From an uncultured Gemmiger sp. (GTDB lineage Bacteria; Bacillota; Clostridia; Oscillospirales; Ruminococcaceae): 64,000 bases of DNA. The notes below the pieces were generated by a model that did no database searches, had not been told where the DNA came from, and worked only from the letters and a program-made list of their open reading frames with translations. Below are positions 34,419 through 43,757 of this stretch, piece by piece. Made by a program: the position numbers and the translations under genes. Position 1 is the first letter of the stretch; the number at the start of each line of letters is the position of its first letter. Location: NCBI RefSeq assembly GCF_934561205.1, contig NZ_CAKTFU010000005.1, positions 110,760-174,759 of the forward strand, read 5' to 3'.

Positions 34419-35366
34419 TTACAGACTGCGGAATTTTGTGGGGGAGATGCCGTACTCCTGCTTGAAGGCACGATAAAAGCCGGAATAGTCGGTAAAACCT
34501 ACGGCCTCGGCAACCCGTTCCAGATTTTTTCCCTCCGCAATCATCGTTTTGGCGGCAATCAGGCGGCGCTGGGTCACATAACGATAGTAGCTGACCCCCA
34601 TGCGCTTGCGAAACAGCTGACTGATCGTGCTTTCGCTGACATGGAAATATCGCGCTGTGTCCTCCAGATTGATGTGCTCGGCCAGACGTCTTTCTACATA
34701 AGACATCAGCTCATCGAGCAATTCCGGTTTTTCCTCCACAGGCTCAGGCACGTTCCCGCCGAAAAATGAACTGTACATCGCCGTAACCAACTCCAGTGTG
34801 TTGGCAAACACGACCGCCTGCCAGCCGGGCGCTGCCTTTTCGGATTCCTTGACTCCGCGGCGAAATGTCTTTTCAAACCACGCCAAACTTTCTGCTGAAA
34901 TATCCGAGGTACGCAAAACACAGGGCAGCCTGTCCAGCTCTGCCAGAAAGGGCCAGTTTGCCCGCAGCATGTCGTTACAGGCGGCACTGAGCCAGACGAC
35001 CACACGGTCGTATTTCTCGGTCAGCTTTTCGGGAAACAACGGTCGATGGCTGACGCCGGGCCGCAGCAGCAGGATATCGCCCCGCTGCACACGGTAGCGG
35101 CGCGTACCGATGAGGTATTGCAGATTACCGCTGCGGATGAAGATCATTTCATAGTACGCGTGGCTGTGCAGGGCCACCACGTCGCCCGTATCGCTGATGT
35201 CCTGCTGGGTCTGCACCAGCGGATAGTCCATCTCGATTTCCTGATAAAAGCTGTCCAAATCTATGTTCAGACGTTCCAGCACAGCCCGCTGCTGCTCCTT
35301 TGTCGCACTAGTCCCTACGGCCAGTCCCAACGCTTGAACCTGTCGAGCCATTTCGTGCAGTTTCAC
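34419..35366 (-). CDS. AraC-family regulator with cupin domain
   Basis: About 315 residues. A GTG at 35366 is preferred, eight bases after AAGGAG; the GTG at 35375 is too close. An N-terminal helical region precedes a cupin (~60-150, HSHAYYEMIFI and GDILLLRPGVSHRP), then a C-terminal AraC helix-turn-helix (FHVSESTISQLFRK, VGFTDYSGFYRAFKQ). It diverges from the GPH symporter operon and is its likely activator. Confidence 0.9.
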   Translation of the reverse strand: MKLHEMARQVQALGLAVGTSATKEQQRAVLERLNIDLDSFYQEIEMDYPLVQTQQDISDTGDVVALHSHAYYEMIFIRSGNLQYLIGTRRYRVQRGDILLLRPGVSHRPLFPEKLTEKYDRVVVWLSAACNDMLRANWPFLAELDRLPCVLRTSDISAESLAWFEKTFRRGVKESEKAAPGWQAVVFANTLELVTAMYSSFFGGNVPEPVEEKPELLDELMSYVERRLAEHINLEDTARYFHVSESTISQLFRKRMGVSYYRYVTQRRLIAAKTMIAEGKNLERVAEAVGFTDYSGFYRAFKQEYGISPTKFRSL

Positions 35367-35401
35367 AAAAGTCACTCCTTTTGTTTGTGCATTTTAGACA
35401 C

Positions 35402-35430
35402 AGTATACCATATTTATGCTGAATTTGCAA
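35402..35430 (-). promoter_or_regulatory. Promoter of the AraC/DUF1653 operon
   Basis: Minus-strand TTGCAA (35425-35430), 17 bp, TATACT (35402-35407). The divergent symporter gene has TATAAT at 35475-35480 without a good -35, as expected for an activated promoter. Confidence 0.7.
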
Positions 35431-35545
35431 TGTATTTTCCTGCATTAACAATTTTTATTTCCTATGCAGCATTGTATAATAGAAGCATCAAAGGTGGATA
35501 CCCTGTGGCGGTATCCCATGTGTGTCTTACACAAAGGAGGAAATT

Positions 35546-36946
35546 ATGGCTAAAACAAAGAATGCCGGCGGCCTGTCCATGAAACACAAGATCGGTTATG
35601 CCTTCGGCGACATGGGCGGCTGCATGACCTTCGCCCTGATGGGTTCCATCGTCACCCGCTACTACACCAACGTCCTGCAGGTCAACACCGTCGTGCTGGC
35701 CACCCTGCTGCTGGTCTGGAACGTCTGGGACGCCGTCAACGACCCGCTGATGGGCGCCCTGATGGACAAGGTTTTTGCAAAGAAGCACAACAAAAAAGGC
35801 AAGTTCCGCCCCTGGCTGCTGCGCTCCGCCCCCATGGTAGCCATCTGCGCTATCGTGTTCTGGACTGTGCCCACTTTCTTTAAGGGCACCACCATGCTGG
35901 TCGTGCTGTTCTTCTGCAAAATTCTGTACGAAGGCTTCTACACCATGTTCAACATTCCCATGGGTTCCCTGCTGTCCGCCATGGCTGACACCGACGGCGA
36001 GCGCGCTGCCCTGTCCAGCGCCCGCGGCTTCGGCGGTATGATCGGCAACATCATCCCCATGATCATCATGCCCCAGCTGCTGGCAAAGTACGGCGACACC
36101 AGCACTGCTTTCGGCATTGGTGCCACCATCTGCGCGGCCATCGGCTTTGTGTTCTGTATGCTGCACTACGCTTGGACCGAGGAGCGCCACGTCAGCGATG
36201 CCCCCAGTGAAAACACCGAGCCTGTTAAAATCAGCGATATTCTGAATGTTTTCCGTGTCAACCGTCCGTTCCTGGCGCTGTGCATCCACGGCATCTGCAT
36301 CTGCACCATGCAGTACGTCGGCAGCACTTTGGGCACCTACATGTACGGCGACGTTCTGGGCAACATCGGTATGATGAGCCTTGCCAGCGCCGTCAGCATG
36401 CCTTTGGGCATCGTAGCGCTGATCATCACCCCCAAGATTGCCGACAAGGTCGGCCTGGAGCGCCTGATCCGCTACTGCCTGCTGATCTCCTCTGCCCTGT
36501 ATTTCCTGCTGTTCGGTTCCCTGATGGTTCTGCCCGTGCCCGCCATCGTCTACATGCTTGTCAGCTCCGTCGCCATGGGCCTGGCCAGCGTCTCCATCTA
36601 CATGCAGTGGGGCCTGGTCGGTGAGGCTATCGACTACAACGAGATGGTCACCGGCAAGCGCACCGAGGGTTCCATCTATGGCACCTTCAACCTGACCCGC
36701 CGCATCGGCCAGACCGTCGGCAACTCCGCCGCTGTTCTGGCTCTGGGCTGGATTGGCTACCAGGCCGGTGCCGCCACCCAGACCGTTGCCACCCTGAACG
36801 GCATCAAGGCATTGGTCGTCCTGACCCCCGCTATCTTCATTCTGGGCAGCTGGATCGCCTTCCGCTTTGTGTGGAACATCACTCCTGAGGTTCGCGCCAA
36901 GATGGCCGCCTTCAAGACCGGCAAACAGAATTCTGCCGCCGAATAA
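35546..36946 (+). CDS. GPH-family glycoside/pentoside/hexuronide:cation symporter
   Basis: 466 residues, 12 predicted helices. The GYAFGDMGGCMTF start, the WDAVNDPLMGALMD motif and GKFRPWLL are MelB/XylP-type GPH signatures; the two Asp residues of the second motif bind the cation. The ATG at 35546 follows AAAGGAGG. It is first in an operon with a creatininase-like and a carboxylesterase gene, so the transported glycoside or conjugate may be processed by those two; the compound is unknown. Confidence 0.92.
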   Translation: MAKTKNAGGLSMKHKIGYAFGDMGGCMTFALMGSIVTRYYTNVLQVNTVVLATLLLVWNVWDAVNDPLMGALMDKVFAKKHNKKGKFRPWLLRSAPMVAICAIVFWTVPTFFKGTTMLVVLFFCKILYEGFYTMFNIPMGSLLSAMADTDGERAALSSARGFGGMIGNIIPMIIMPQLLAKYGDTSTAFGIGATICAAIGFVFCMLHYAWTEERHVSDAPSENTEPVKISDILNVFRVNRPFLALCIHGICICTMQYVGSTLGTYMYGDVLGNIGMMSLASAVSMPLGIVALIITPKIADKVGLERLIRYCLLISSALYFLLFGSLMVLPVPAIVYMLVSSVAMGLASVSIYMQWGLVGEAIDYNEMVTGKRTEGSIYGTFNLTRRIGQTVGNSAAVLALGWIGYQAGAATQTVATLNGIKALVVLTPAIFILGSWIAFRFVWNITPEVRAKMAAFKTGKQNSAAE

Positions 36947-36960
36947 TACATACTATCCTT

Positions 36961-37000
36961 GGGACTGTGCGGCAAAATGACCGCACAGTCCCCTGTTTTT
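36961..37000 (+). terminator. Intra-operon terminator/attenuator
   Basis: A perfect 12-bp stem (36961-36972 with 36981-36992) is followed by GTTTTT. It lies between the symporter stop and the ribosome site of the next gene, so downstream transcription is probably reduced. Confidence 0.82.
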
Positions 37001-37015
37001 AAGGAGGAACACATT

Positions 37016-37855
37016 ATGAGGACCCGTATCCTGCCCAAAATGCTCAACAGTGAGGTTGAGGAATATCTGCAGCGCAACGACATCATCATTGTGCCCGTGG
37101 GCACCGTAGAAATGCACGGCGGCTTTCCGCTGGACAGTGAAACCGTGATCAGCGAGGCCTACGCGCTGCGTATGGCAGAGGCCTGCGACGGTTTGGTACT
37201 GACAGGGCTTCCCTACTTCTACGCCGGGGCGACTGCCTCCGGGCGCGGCACTGTGCAGGTCAGTGTGCGTCAAGGCATTGACTATCTGTCCGCCGTGGCA
37301 CATAGCCTACTGCGCCAAGGTTTCAAGCGGCAGGTGTATGTCAGTTTCCACGGCCCCGCCCACATGACCTGCAGCCCCATGGTGCGCGATTTCTTTGACG
37401 AGACCGGCGTACCCATCCTGTATATGGATCTCAGCATGCAGCTGGGCAAGCTGGCCAAGGACCTGTTTACCTCTCTGGATTGTTTCCATGCCATCACCGT
37501 GGGTGCCTACCAAATTATGGGTCGCTTACAGGATATCCCGCTGACGACCGAATTTTCCGAGCCTGCACAGCAGAGCTGCGCGCCCTTCAATGATATCTTC
37601 GGCCTGGCTTACCAAAGTGCTGCCATCGGCTATTGCTTCGCCAAGCAAAGTGACCACATGCCCACAACCGCCATTCCCGACGAGGAAACCCGCCAAAAGC
37701 TGGCCGATGAGGGCCAGTCCATCATCGAAAAGGCTGTAACCGCCATGGATATGCTCCATGTAACTGACCAGATGCGCAAGCTGGAGCTTTATAACCACGA
37801 GGTCGAAAGCACCCACCCCTGGATGCCCAGCGCCTATAACAAGAAGGAGTCCTGA
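37016..37855 (+). CDS. Creatininase-family protein with altered metal site
   Basis: 279 residues from the ATG at 37016 behind AAGGAGG. The PVGTVEMHGGFPLDSET segment aligns with the creatininase metal-binding motif (usual form ends HLPxxTD); the Glu and first His are kept, but the second His is Phe and the Asp position is shifted to Glu. The second ligand region reads SFHGPAHMT in place of NGHGGN. It may use other ligands or act on a different amide. Family members include creatininase and MftE peptidase. Its partner genes are a GPH symporter and a carboxylesterase. Confidence 0.8.
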   Translation: MRTRILPKMLNSEVEEYLQRNDIIIVPVGTVEMHGGFPLDSETVISEAYALRMAEACDGLVLTGLPYFYAGATASGRGTVQVSVRQGIDYLSAVAHSLLRQGFKRQVYVSFHGPAHMTCSPMVRDFFDETGVPILYMDLSMQLGKLAKDLFTSLDCFHAITVGAYQIMGRLQDIPLTTEFSEPAQQSCAPFNDIFGLAYQSAAIGYCFAKQSDHMPTTAIPDEETRQKLADEGQSIIEKAVTAMDMLHVTDQMRKLELYNHEVESTHPWMPSAYNKKES

Positions 37856-37858
37856 CCC

Positions 37859-39241
37859 ATGAGCGAGCTGAAATATCTGCGTCACACCCCTTGCGGTGAC
37901 ATTGCCGGCACTGACTGCCAGTGGCCAGGCGTGGCCGCCTACAAGGGCATTCGCTACGCCACCGCCGAACGCTGGTGCTACCCCGAACAGGTCACCCACT
38001 GGGACGGCGTATATGAGGCCACTGAATACGGTGCCTGCTGCTACCAGCCCCGCGCCTTTTACAACGAATCTCAGGTTGTGGAAAAGGCGTTTTACTACAA
38101 TGAATTCCGCCGCGGTGAAAGCTACCGTTACAGTGAGGACTGCCTGTTTCTGAATATCTGGACCCCTGTCGACTCTACGTCCGACAGCAAACTGCCTGTC
38201 ATCTTCTACATTCATGGCGGCGGTTTTACCGGCGGCTGCGGCCACGAAAAGCACTTTGACGGTCCCGAATGGCCCACCAAGGGCTGCATCGCGGTGACCA
38301 TCAACTATCGTTTGGGACCGTTGGCCTTCGCCTGTCTGGACGCACTGGCAAAGGAGGCCGGGCATACCGGCAACTATGGCCTGTTTGACCAGCTATGCGC
38401 CCTGCAGTGGGTTCGCGCCAACATTGCCGCCTTTGGCGGCGACGCCGAAAACATCACTCTGATGGGGCAGAGCGCCGGTGCTATGAGCGTACAGCAGCTT
38501 TGCCTGACACCGCTGGCCGACGGGCTGTTTGCCAAAGCTGTGATGAGCAGTGGCGGCGGCGTCAGCAAGATGCTGACGACCAAACCCGTGGAAGATGCCT
38601 ATCCTTTTTGGGAAAGCGTTATGGCCAAGGCTGATTGTTCGGACTTGACGGAATTTCGCGCATTGGCTCCCGACAAGTTGTTTGCCGCCTGGCAGGAGGC
38701 CAAAAAAGAATGTAAGAACCCCATGGCTGCCGCAGGCCCTGCGCAGGACGGTGTGTTCATCTGCAAACCCGGCACCGAGGTCGTGGCCGCCAAAGAACAG
38801 CGGCACATCCCCTATCTGATCGGTATGACCAGTGAGGACATTATGCCTCCTATCCTCTACACGATGGTCAAGGGTTGGTGCAAAACCCAAGCCGAACAAG
38901 GCGGCCCGGCCTGCTATGGCTGGTTCTTTGACCGTCAGCTGCCCGGTGACAAAAACGGTGCTTGGCACAGCAGTGACTTGTGGTACTGGTTCGGCACGCT
39001 GGATCACTGCTGGCGTCCCTTTACCGCCACGGACAAGGTCTTGAGTGCCCAGATGGTCACCTATCTGACAAACTTTGCCAAGACCGGCAACCCCAACGGC
39101 GGAGGTATGCCCGCCTGGGCACCTCTGGATGCCTCCCATACAAAGGTTCTGCGTTTGGGTGAGCAGCCGACACACATGGGCAAGGCCTCTATGGCCAAAT
39201 TGGCCTGGACCATGCTGACCAACAAGGCCGTCGGCGAATAA
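37859..39241 (+). CDS. Type-B carboxylesterase
   Basis: 460 residues, alpha/beta hydrolase. Oxyanion segment FYIHGGGF, nucleophile in GQSAGAMS, a candidate catalytic Glu in TSEDI, and a catalytic His in WHSSDLWYWFG are all present. No signal peptide, so it acts inside the cell. It starts three bases after the creatininase-like stop. It could remove an acyl or feruloyl ester from a substrate brought in by the symporter; the substrate is not evident. Confidence 0.9.
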   Translation: MSELKYLRHTPCGDIAGTDCQWPGVAAYKGIRYATAERWCYPEQVTHWDGVYEATEYGACCYQPRAFYNESQVVEKAFYYNEFRRGESYRYSEDCLFLNIWTPVDSTSDSKLPVIFYIHGGGFTGGCGHEKHFDGPEWPTKGCIAVTINYRLGPLAFACLDALAKEAGHTGNYGLFDQLCALQWVRANIAAFGGDAENITLMGQSAGAMSVQQLCLTPLADGLFAKAVMSSGGGVSKMLTTKPVEDAYPFWESVMAKADCSDLTEFRALAPDKLFAAWQEAKKECKNPMAAAGPAQDGVFICKPGTEVVAAKEQRHIPYLIGMTSEDIMPPILYTMVKGWCKTQAEQGGPACYGWFFDRQLPGDKNGAWHSSDLWYWFGTLDHCWRPFTATDKVLSAQMVTYLTNFAKTGNPNGGGMPAWAPLDASHTKVLRLGEQPTHMGKASMAKLAWTMLTNKAVGE

Positions 39242-39251
39242 CAGTTTTTAC

Positions 39252-39282
39252 AAGCCCCCTGCATCACGCAGGAGGCTTTGTG
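39252..39282 (+). terminator. Terminator after the carboxylesterase gene
   Basis: AAGCC-CCTGC pairs with GCAGG-GGCTT (one mismatch); the T tail is short. Confidence 0.65.
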
Positions 39283-39315
39283 CATAATTCCTTCGGATTT
39301 TTCCGACATGCAGTC

Positions 39316-39343
39316 TTGATTTTTTCTTGATATGTGCTATAAT
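39316..39343 (+). promoter_or_regulatory. Promoter of the second Wzz-like gene
   Basis: TTGATT (39316-39321), 16-bp spacer, and TGCTATAAT extended -10 (TATAAT 39338-39343). Confidence 0.78.
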
Positions 39344-39386
39344 AAGATATATTTGTGTTGATTTCAACTGCTATGGAGGATATATA

Positions 39387-40202
39387 ATGGCACAAGAACT
39401 TGAAAACAAAAAGTCCCTTCCTGCCAACGTAGATGACCGTCAGCTTGTCTATGTTCGTTACGAGGACGAAGACGAGGAGGAACTCGGCTTTTATGACATC
39501 ATGCGGATATGTGATGTCTGGGGCAGAAAAATCCTGCTCACTTTAAAGCGCTACATTGCCTTCTTGCTTGCACTTTTTATCATTGGCGGTGTTGTCGGCT
39601 ACGTCAAGGCAAAGAAGTCTGCCGAAATGACCTACACCTCCGATGCCGTGCTGTTTATTGACCTGAACCGCGACATGTTGGAAAGTGAAAACGACACCAA
39701 CGAGGCTGGTAAAATCAGCATGCTGGCAAGCTCCTTCTCCGAAATTGTGCGCAGCGATGCCATCATTACCCCCATCGCAAGACAGTACGCCATGGAAGAT
39801 GCAAAGGTGAATCTCCAGGATGAGGATGCCCTTCTCAAAAAGATTGACGACCTTCGCAAAAGCATCAATGTCTGGACACCCAGTGGCACCCAGATCATCC
39901 GCGTTTCGGTCGCCGTTAAGGTTCCCAACGGTGAGGCGGATCACGCTCAGGAAATCTGTGAGAGCGTAGTGGAAGCCGGCATTTCCAGCCTGGATTCCGT
40001 TACCGATTACGCTACCATCAAGGTCATTTCCGCAGCCACCGAAGCCCGCAAGGAAAAAGGCGAGCGCGCTTTGACCGGTGCCATTAACATGGCAGGTATT
40101 TTCCTGGCACTTGCCTTGGTTGTCGTAGTTATTCGCGAGATGGTTCTTGCCTACAAGACCCATGAGGCCGCCGTAAAAACCGATACGAAAGAAAAGGAAT
40201 AA
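39387..40202 (+). CDS. Second Wzz-like membrane protein
   Basis: 271 residues. An acidic cytosolic N-terminus (YEDEDEEELGFYDI) precedes a first helix (~57-77), an extracellular coiled domain, and a second helix (~232-252) with a charged tail. The layout and the VISAATEARKEKG segment fit a Wzz-type chain-length protein, though the PxxPxxPx motif before the second helix is absent. GGAGG precedes the ATG. It stands alone, unlike the copy at 29174 that has a kinase next to it. Confidence 0.75.
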   Translation: MAQELENKKSLPANVDDRQLVYVRYEDEDEEELGFYDIMRICDVWGRKILLTLKRYIAFLLALFIIGGVVGYVKAKKSAEMTYTSDAVLFIDLNRDMLESENDTNEAGKISMLASSFSEIVRSDAIITPIARQYAMEDAKVNLQDEDALLKKIDDLRKSINVWTPSGTQIIRVSVAVKVPNGEADHAQEICESVVEAGISSLDSVTDYATIKVISAATEARKEKGERALTGAINMAGIFLALALVVVVIREMVLAYKTHEAAVKTDTKEKE

Positions 40203-40214
40203 TTGATTCCTGCA

Positions 40215-40249
40215 AAAAGCTCCGCATCGCAATGCGATGCGGAGCTTTT
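40215..40249. terminator. Bidirectional terminator
   Basis: A perfect 17-bp stem (40215-40231 with 40233-40249) with A4/T4 ends serves the Wzz-like gene (+) and the GNAT gene (-). Confidence 0.92.
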
Positions 40250-40253
40250 CTAT

Positions 40254-40727
40254 TTATATCAGTTCATAGGCCAAACGCGGGGTTCCGTCATCTGTCTGGA
40301 TAACACCGCAATAAACAAACCCGTTCTTGACAATAAGATGCTGCATGATTTTATTATCCCGATGCGTATCGATCCGCAGGTGCGGATTCTGCTCTTTAGA
40401 AAATGCCACCACACAGTCCATTATCCCGTGCTGCGTACCATCTGACGCTACGCGGTGCAGGGTAGCATAGGGTTCCTGCGATAACCACGCACCATCTATT
40501 TCGGCATAGGTCGGGTCATTGCCGGGAATCAGCGCGAACACCGCATGCAGACCATTTTGTTCCAGCACATACAGCTGCCCCTCCGCAATGTCACGGCACA
40601 GGGTGCTCTCAGCAGGCGTTCCGTCCTTCCACTGGGTCGGGTTTCCGGTTTCCCGCATGAACTGCCGTGCATAGGCGTAAATTTCCAAAATACGCGGCAA
40701 TTCGTCCGATTTTGCCTTTCGTATCAA
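40254..40727 (-). CDS. GNAT-family N-acetyltransferase
   Basis: 157 residues. A TTG at 40727 (IRKAKSDELPRILEIY) is the natural GNAT beginning and lies six bases after AGGAGGTG; the GTG at 40733 is too close to it. The acetyl-CoA loop is the divergent HRVASDGTQHGIMD segment, and NGFVYCGVI matches the C-terminal strand. Substrate unknown. It follows the MATE gene by 33 bases and may be the last gene of that operon. Confidence 0.85.
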   Translation of the reverse strand: MIRKAKSDELPRILEIYAYARQFMRETGNPTQWKDGTPAESTLCRDIAEGQLYVLEQNGLHAVFALIPGNDPTYAEIDGAWLSQEPYATLHRVASDGTQHGIMDCVVAFSKEQNPHLRIDTHRDNKIMQHLIVKNGFVYCGVIQTDDGTPRLAYELI

Positions 40728-40760
40728 AATCACACCTCCTGCTGCCGGTTACGGCAGAAA

Positions 40761-42164
40761 TCATTTTACGATATTCTTGACCCAGATACCCTTCTTCAGC
40801 AATACAAACCCGATAACACACTTGATCAGATCCAGGCCGTTGGCCACCAGAAATATCAGCACAATCGGCATGGCTGTATAGTGCGCCAGCACATAAGCAA
40901 CCGGCACTGTGATGCCGCAGGTAAAGCAGCTGTCAAACAGGAATGTGATAAACGTCTTTCCGCCGCTGCGCAAGGTAAAATAGGCACAGTTGGCAAAGCC
41001 GAAAAGCGGCATGCACAACGCTACCGCACGAATCAGCTCGGTAGACAGCAGACGAATGGATTCCTCGGTGTTGTATATTTGCGGTATCAGCGGAGCGCAC
41101 AGACTCAGCAACAAGCCCATGACCACACAGCTCATCACACTCAGGCTCAGCATACGCCAGGCTGTACGGCGCGCGCCCGTCAGACGATCCGCCCCCAACT
41201 CCTGCCCGACCACAATGGCTGTCGCGTTGCCCAGAGAAAGGAAAACCTCATTAAAAATTTGTGAAATCGTATTACAGATATTCAATGCCGCGACAACCTG
41301 TATGCCGCGCACCGAGTAGCATTGCAGCAAAATCGCCTGCCCCATGCCCCACATCAGCTCGTTAAGCAGCAGCGGCGCAGAGCGCAGCAGAATGTTCTTG
41401 GCAAGTGCTGCGGGAATGTGCATGTTTTCGTAAACACCCGCAAAAAAAGGATAACGTTCCACACTGCTGTGTGCCCCCACAGCCACAATGGCCAGTTCCA
41501 CAAAGCGGGAGAGCACCGTAGCCACCGCGGCACCGGCCACACCCATGCAAGGGAATCCAAACAGACCGAAAATCAGCAGTGCATTAAAGATAAAGTTGAC
41601 CACCATGGCAATCATACTGGCCTTCATAGGCAGAACGGTCTGACCGCTTTCGCGCAGGGTTCCCGCATAGCACTGCGTCAGGGCAAAGGGCACCAGCCCC
41701 ACCAGCATAATACACAGATATTGCCACGCATAGCCCAGCGTAGCTGCCGCATCGGCTGGCGCTGTGTCTGCCGCTATGTAGGCACTGATCAGGGTTTTGC
41801 CCGCCAGGCTGAACAACAGGATGCCGCCGGCTGTGATGGCAGCGGCCACCAACAGCTTAAAGCGGAAGGTATGCCGTACACCTTCCATATCACCGCTTCC
41901 AAAGTACTGCGCGCCAAACAGCCCTGCGCCGGATGTACTGCCCCAAATAGCAAGATTGTAGACAAAAATCAGCTGTCCCACAATGGCAACGCCACTCATA
42001 GGCAGGGTGCCCACCTGCCCGACCATAACGTTATCCAGCAGGCTGACGATGTTGGTCAGCGTGTTCTGAACAATAATGGGCAAAACCACCGCCAGGACAT
42101 GACGGTAAAAATGTTTATTGCCGAAAATACACTCTCTCAGCGTGAGTTTTTCGGTTTTTTCCAT
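40761..42164 (-). CDS. MATE-family efflux protein
   Basis: 467 residues, 12 predicted helices in two halves. VLPIIVQNTLTNIVSLLDNVMVG is the MATE start (helix 1-2), and the second half begins near residue 240. AAGGAGA precedes the ATG. It lies 24 bases after an amino-acid ABC operon and is probably transcribed with it. Drug or metabolite/Na+ antiport is the family role; the ligand is unknown. Confidence 0.9.
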   Translation of the reverse strand: MEKTEKLTLRECIFGNKHFYRHVLAVVLPIIVQNTLTNIVSLLDNVMVGQVGTLPMSGVAIVGQLIFVYNLAIWGSTSGAGLFGAQYFGSGDMEGVRHTFRFKLLVAAAITAGGILLFSLAGKTLISAYIAADTAPADAAATLGYAWQYLCIMLVGLVPFALTQCYAGTLRESGQTVLPMKASMIAMVVNFIFNALLIFGLFGFPCMGVAGAAVATVLSRFVELAIVAVGAHSSVERYPFFAGVYENMHIPAALAKNILLRSAPLLLNELMWGMGQAILLQCYSVRGIQVVAALNICNTISQIFNEVFLSLGNATAIVVGQELGADRLTGARRTAWRMLSLSVMSCVVMGLLLSLCAPLIPQIYNTEESIRLLSTELIRAVALCMPLFGFANCAYFTLRSGGKTFITFLFDSCFTCGITVPVAYVLAHYTAMPIVLIFLVANGLDLIKCVIGFVLLKKGIWVKNIVK

Positions 42165-42188
42165 GTCAAACGTTCTCCTTATGCGCTG

Positions 42189-43010
42189 TTACTGTTCCAT
42201 GGTAGAGATGTCTGTGCCAAAATATTTCTCGCTCAGTTCCTTCAGTTCTCCGGATTCGCGCAGTTCATCAATGGCCTTGTTCACAGCTTCACGCAGGGTC
42301 GCTGAGTCGTCCCCCTTACGGAAGGGGATAGCCACCTTGTTGGCATCATCTGTCAACACAGCAATTTTCACCTGTGCATCGGGATGTTCCTTCATATAAT
42401 CGTAATAGGTCATCTCAGCATTCAGTGTGGCATCGATACGCCCGCTGAGCAGCAGCTCAAAGGTCTGGTTCAAGTCATCCACGCCGGTCACTTCTGCACC
42501 GTATTGTTCGGCCAGCTGGGCATAAGTGCTGCTGATGGTGTTGGCCGTATGTTTCCCCTTGAGATCCTCCAGCGTATGGATAGTATCATTATCGCTGCTC
42601 ACAATCACTGCGGTACGGTTGTAGGCATACGGGGTCGAAAAATCATATTTTTCGCTGCGTTCCTCGGTAATATCCACACCATTGACCATAATATCATAGC
42701 GGCCTGCATCAAGACCCGCCAACAGTCCGTCCCATTCGCCCTCAACAAAGGTGGGGGTGACGCCCAGCTTTTCGGCAATTTTGCTGCCGACCTCTACATC
42801 GTACCCGACCAGCTTGTCATTTTCGTCATGGTACGTCCAGGGGGCCCAGGTGCCCTCCATTGCAATAACGATGGTACCGCTTTCTTGGATGCGGGCAAGT
42901 TGATCCTTCGTATCGGCGGCGCTTTCGGTCTTGCCGCCACAGCCTGTCAAGGCAGCCGTCAAACCGACAGCAAGCAGCAAAGCGGACAATTTCTTAGTAA
43001 AAACTCTCAC
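42189..43010 (-). CDS. Amino-acid ABC importer binding lipoprotein (cystine type)
   Basis: 273 residues from a GTG behind GAGGAG. Lipobox ALTGC gives lipidated Cys24. The family-3 fold is shown by GTWAPWTYHDENDKLVGYDV, VNGVDITEERSEKYDFS and YNRTAV. It is closest in style to TcyA/FliY cystine-binding proteins; a general polar amino-acid ligand cannot be excluded. Its start overlaps the ATPase stop by four bases. Confidence 0.88.
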   Translation of the reverse strand: MRVFTKKLSALLLAVGLTAALTGCGGKTESAADTKDQLARIQESGTIVIAMEGTWAPWTYHDENDKLVGYDVEVGSKIAEKLGVTPTFVEGEWDGLLAGLDAGRYDIMVNGVDITEERSEKYDFSTPYAYNRTAVIVSSDNDTIHTLEDLKGKHTANTISSTYAQLAEQYGAEVTGVDDLNQTFELLLSGRIDATLNAEMTYYDYMKEHPDAQVKIAVLTDDANKVAIPFRKGDDSATLREAVNKAIDELRESGELKELSEKYFGTDISTMEQ

Positions 43011-43753
43011 AATAAACTCCTCTGTTTGTAATTTTGCAAAAACTCGCGCGTCCGGGTTTGAACCGGATTTGCGAAGAACGATTCTGCGTCATTTTGTTCT
43101 ACAATGACGCCTCGATCCATAAAAACAACTCGGTTGGCGGCATGGCGGGCAAAGTCCATCTCGTGGGTAACCACCAACATGGTGCGTCCCTCCTGCGCCA
43201 GCTTGCGCATAACCTCCAGCACCTCTCCCGTCAATTCAGGGTCAAGGGCCGAGGTCGGCTCGTCAAAATAGATGATTTCCGGGTTTGTGGCAATGGCGCG
43301 GGCAATCGCCACACGCTGCTGTTGTCCGCCCGAAAGCTGGCTGGGATAATGGTCGGCACGATCCTCCATGCCGACTTCCACAAGCGCTGCCCTGCCGATT
43401 TCCTCTGCCTTAGCGCGGGGCATCTTGCGGGCCACGATCAACCCCTCGGTGACATTTTGCAGGGCTGTCTTGTTGGCGAATAAATTGTAATTTTGGAACA
43501 CAAACCCGGTGCGACGGCGCAGAGCATTTATATCCGCATGGTTGGCGCTGTGCAGATCCAACCGCGTTTCGTCAAAGAGCATCGTGCCTGCATCCGCACG
43601 TTCCAAAAAATTCAGGCAGCGTAGCATCGTGGTTTTTCCGCTTCCGCTGGAGCCAAGTATTGCCACAACATCACCCTGATTTACATCCAAATCAACGCCC
43701 TTTAAGACTTCCAGCGGCCCAAAGGATTTTTTCAAATTGCGAACCTGCAGCAT
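43007..43753 (-). CDS. Amino-acid ABC importer ATPase (TcyC-like)
   Basis: 248 residues from the ATG at 43753, eight bases after AAAGGAG. Walker A GSSGSGKT, Q-loop FQNYNLF, signature LSGGQQQR, Walker B IIYFDEPTSALD and H-loop VTHEM are all intact. The sequence resembles TcyC/TcyN of cystine importers. Confidence 0.95.
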   Translation of the reverse strand: MLQVRNLKKSFGPLEVLKGVDLDVNQGDVVAILGSSGSGKTTMLRCLNFLERADAGTMLFDETRLDLHSANHADINALRRRTGFVFQNYNLFANKTALQNVTEGLIVARKMPRAKAEEIGRAALVEVGMEDRADHYPSQLSGGQQQRVAIARAIATNPEIIYFDEPTSALDPELTGEVLEVMRKLAQEGRTMLVVTHEMDFARHAANRVVFMDRGVIVEQNDAESFFANPVQTRTREFLQNYKQRSLL

Positions 43754-43757
43754 TTTA

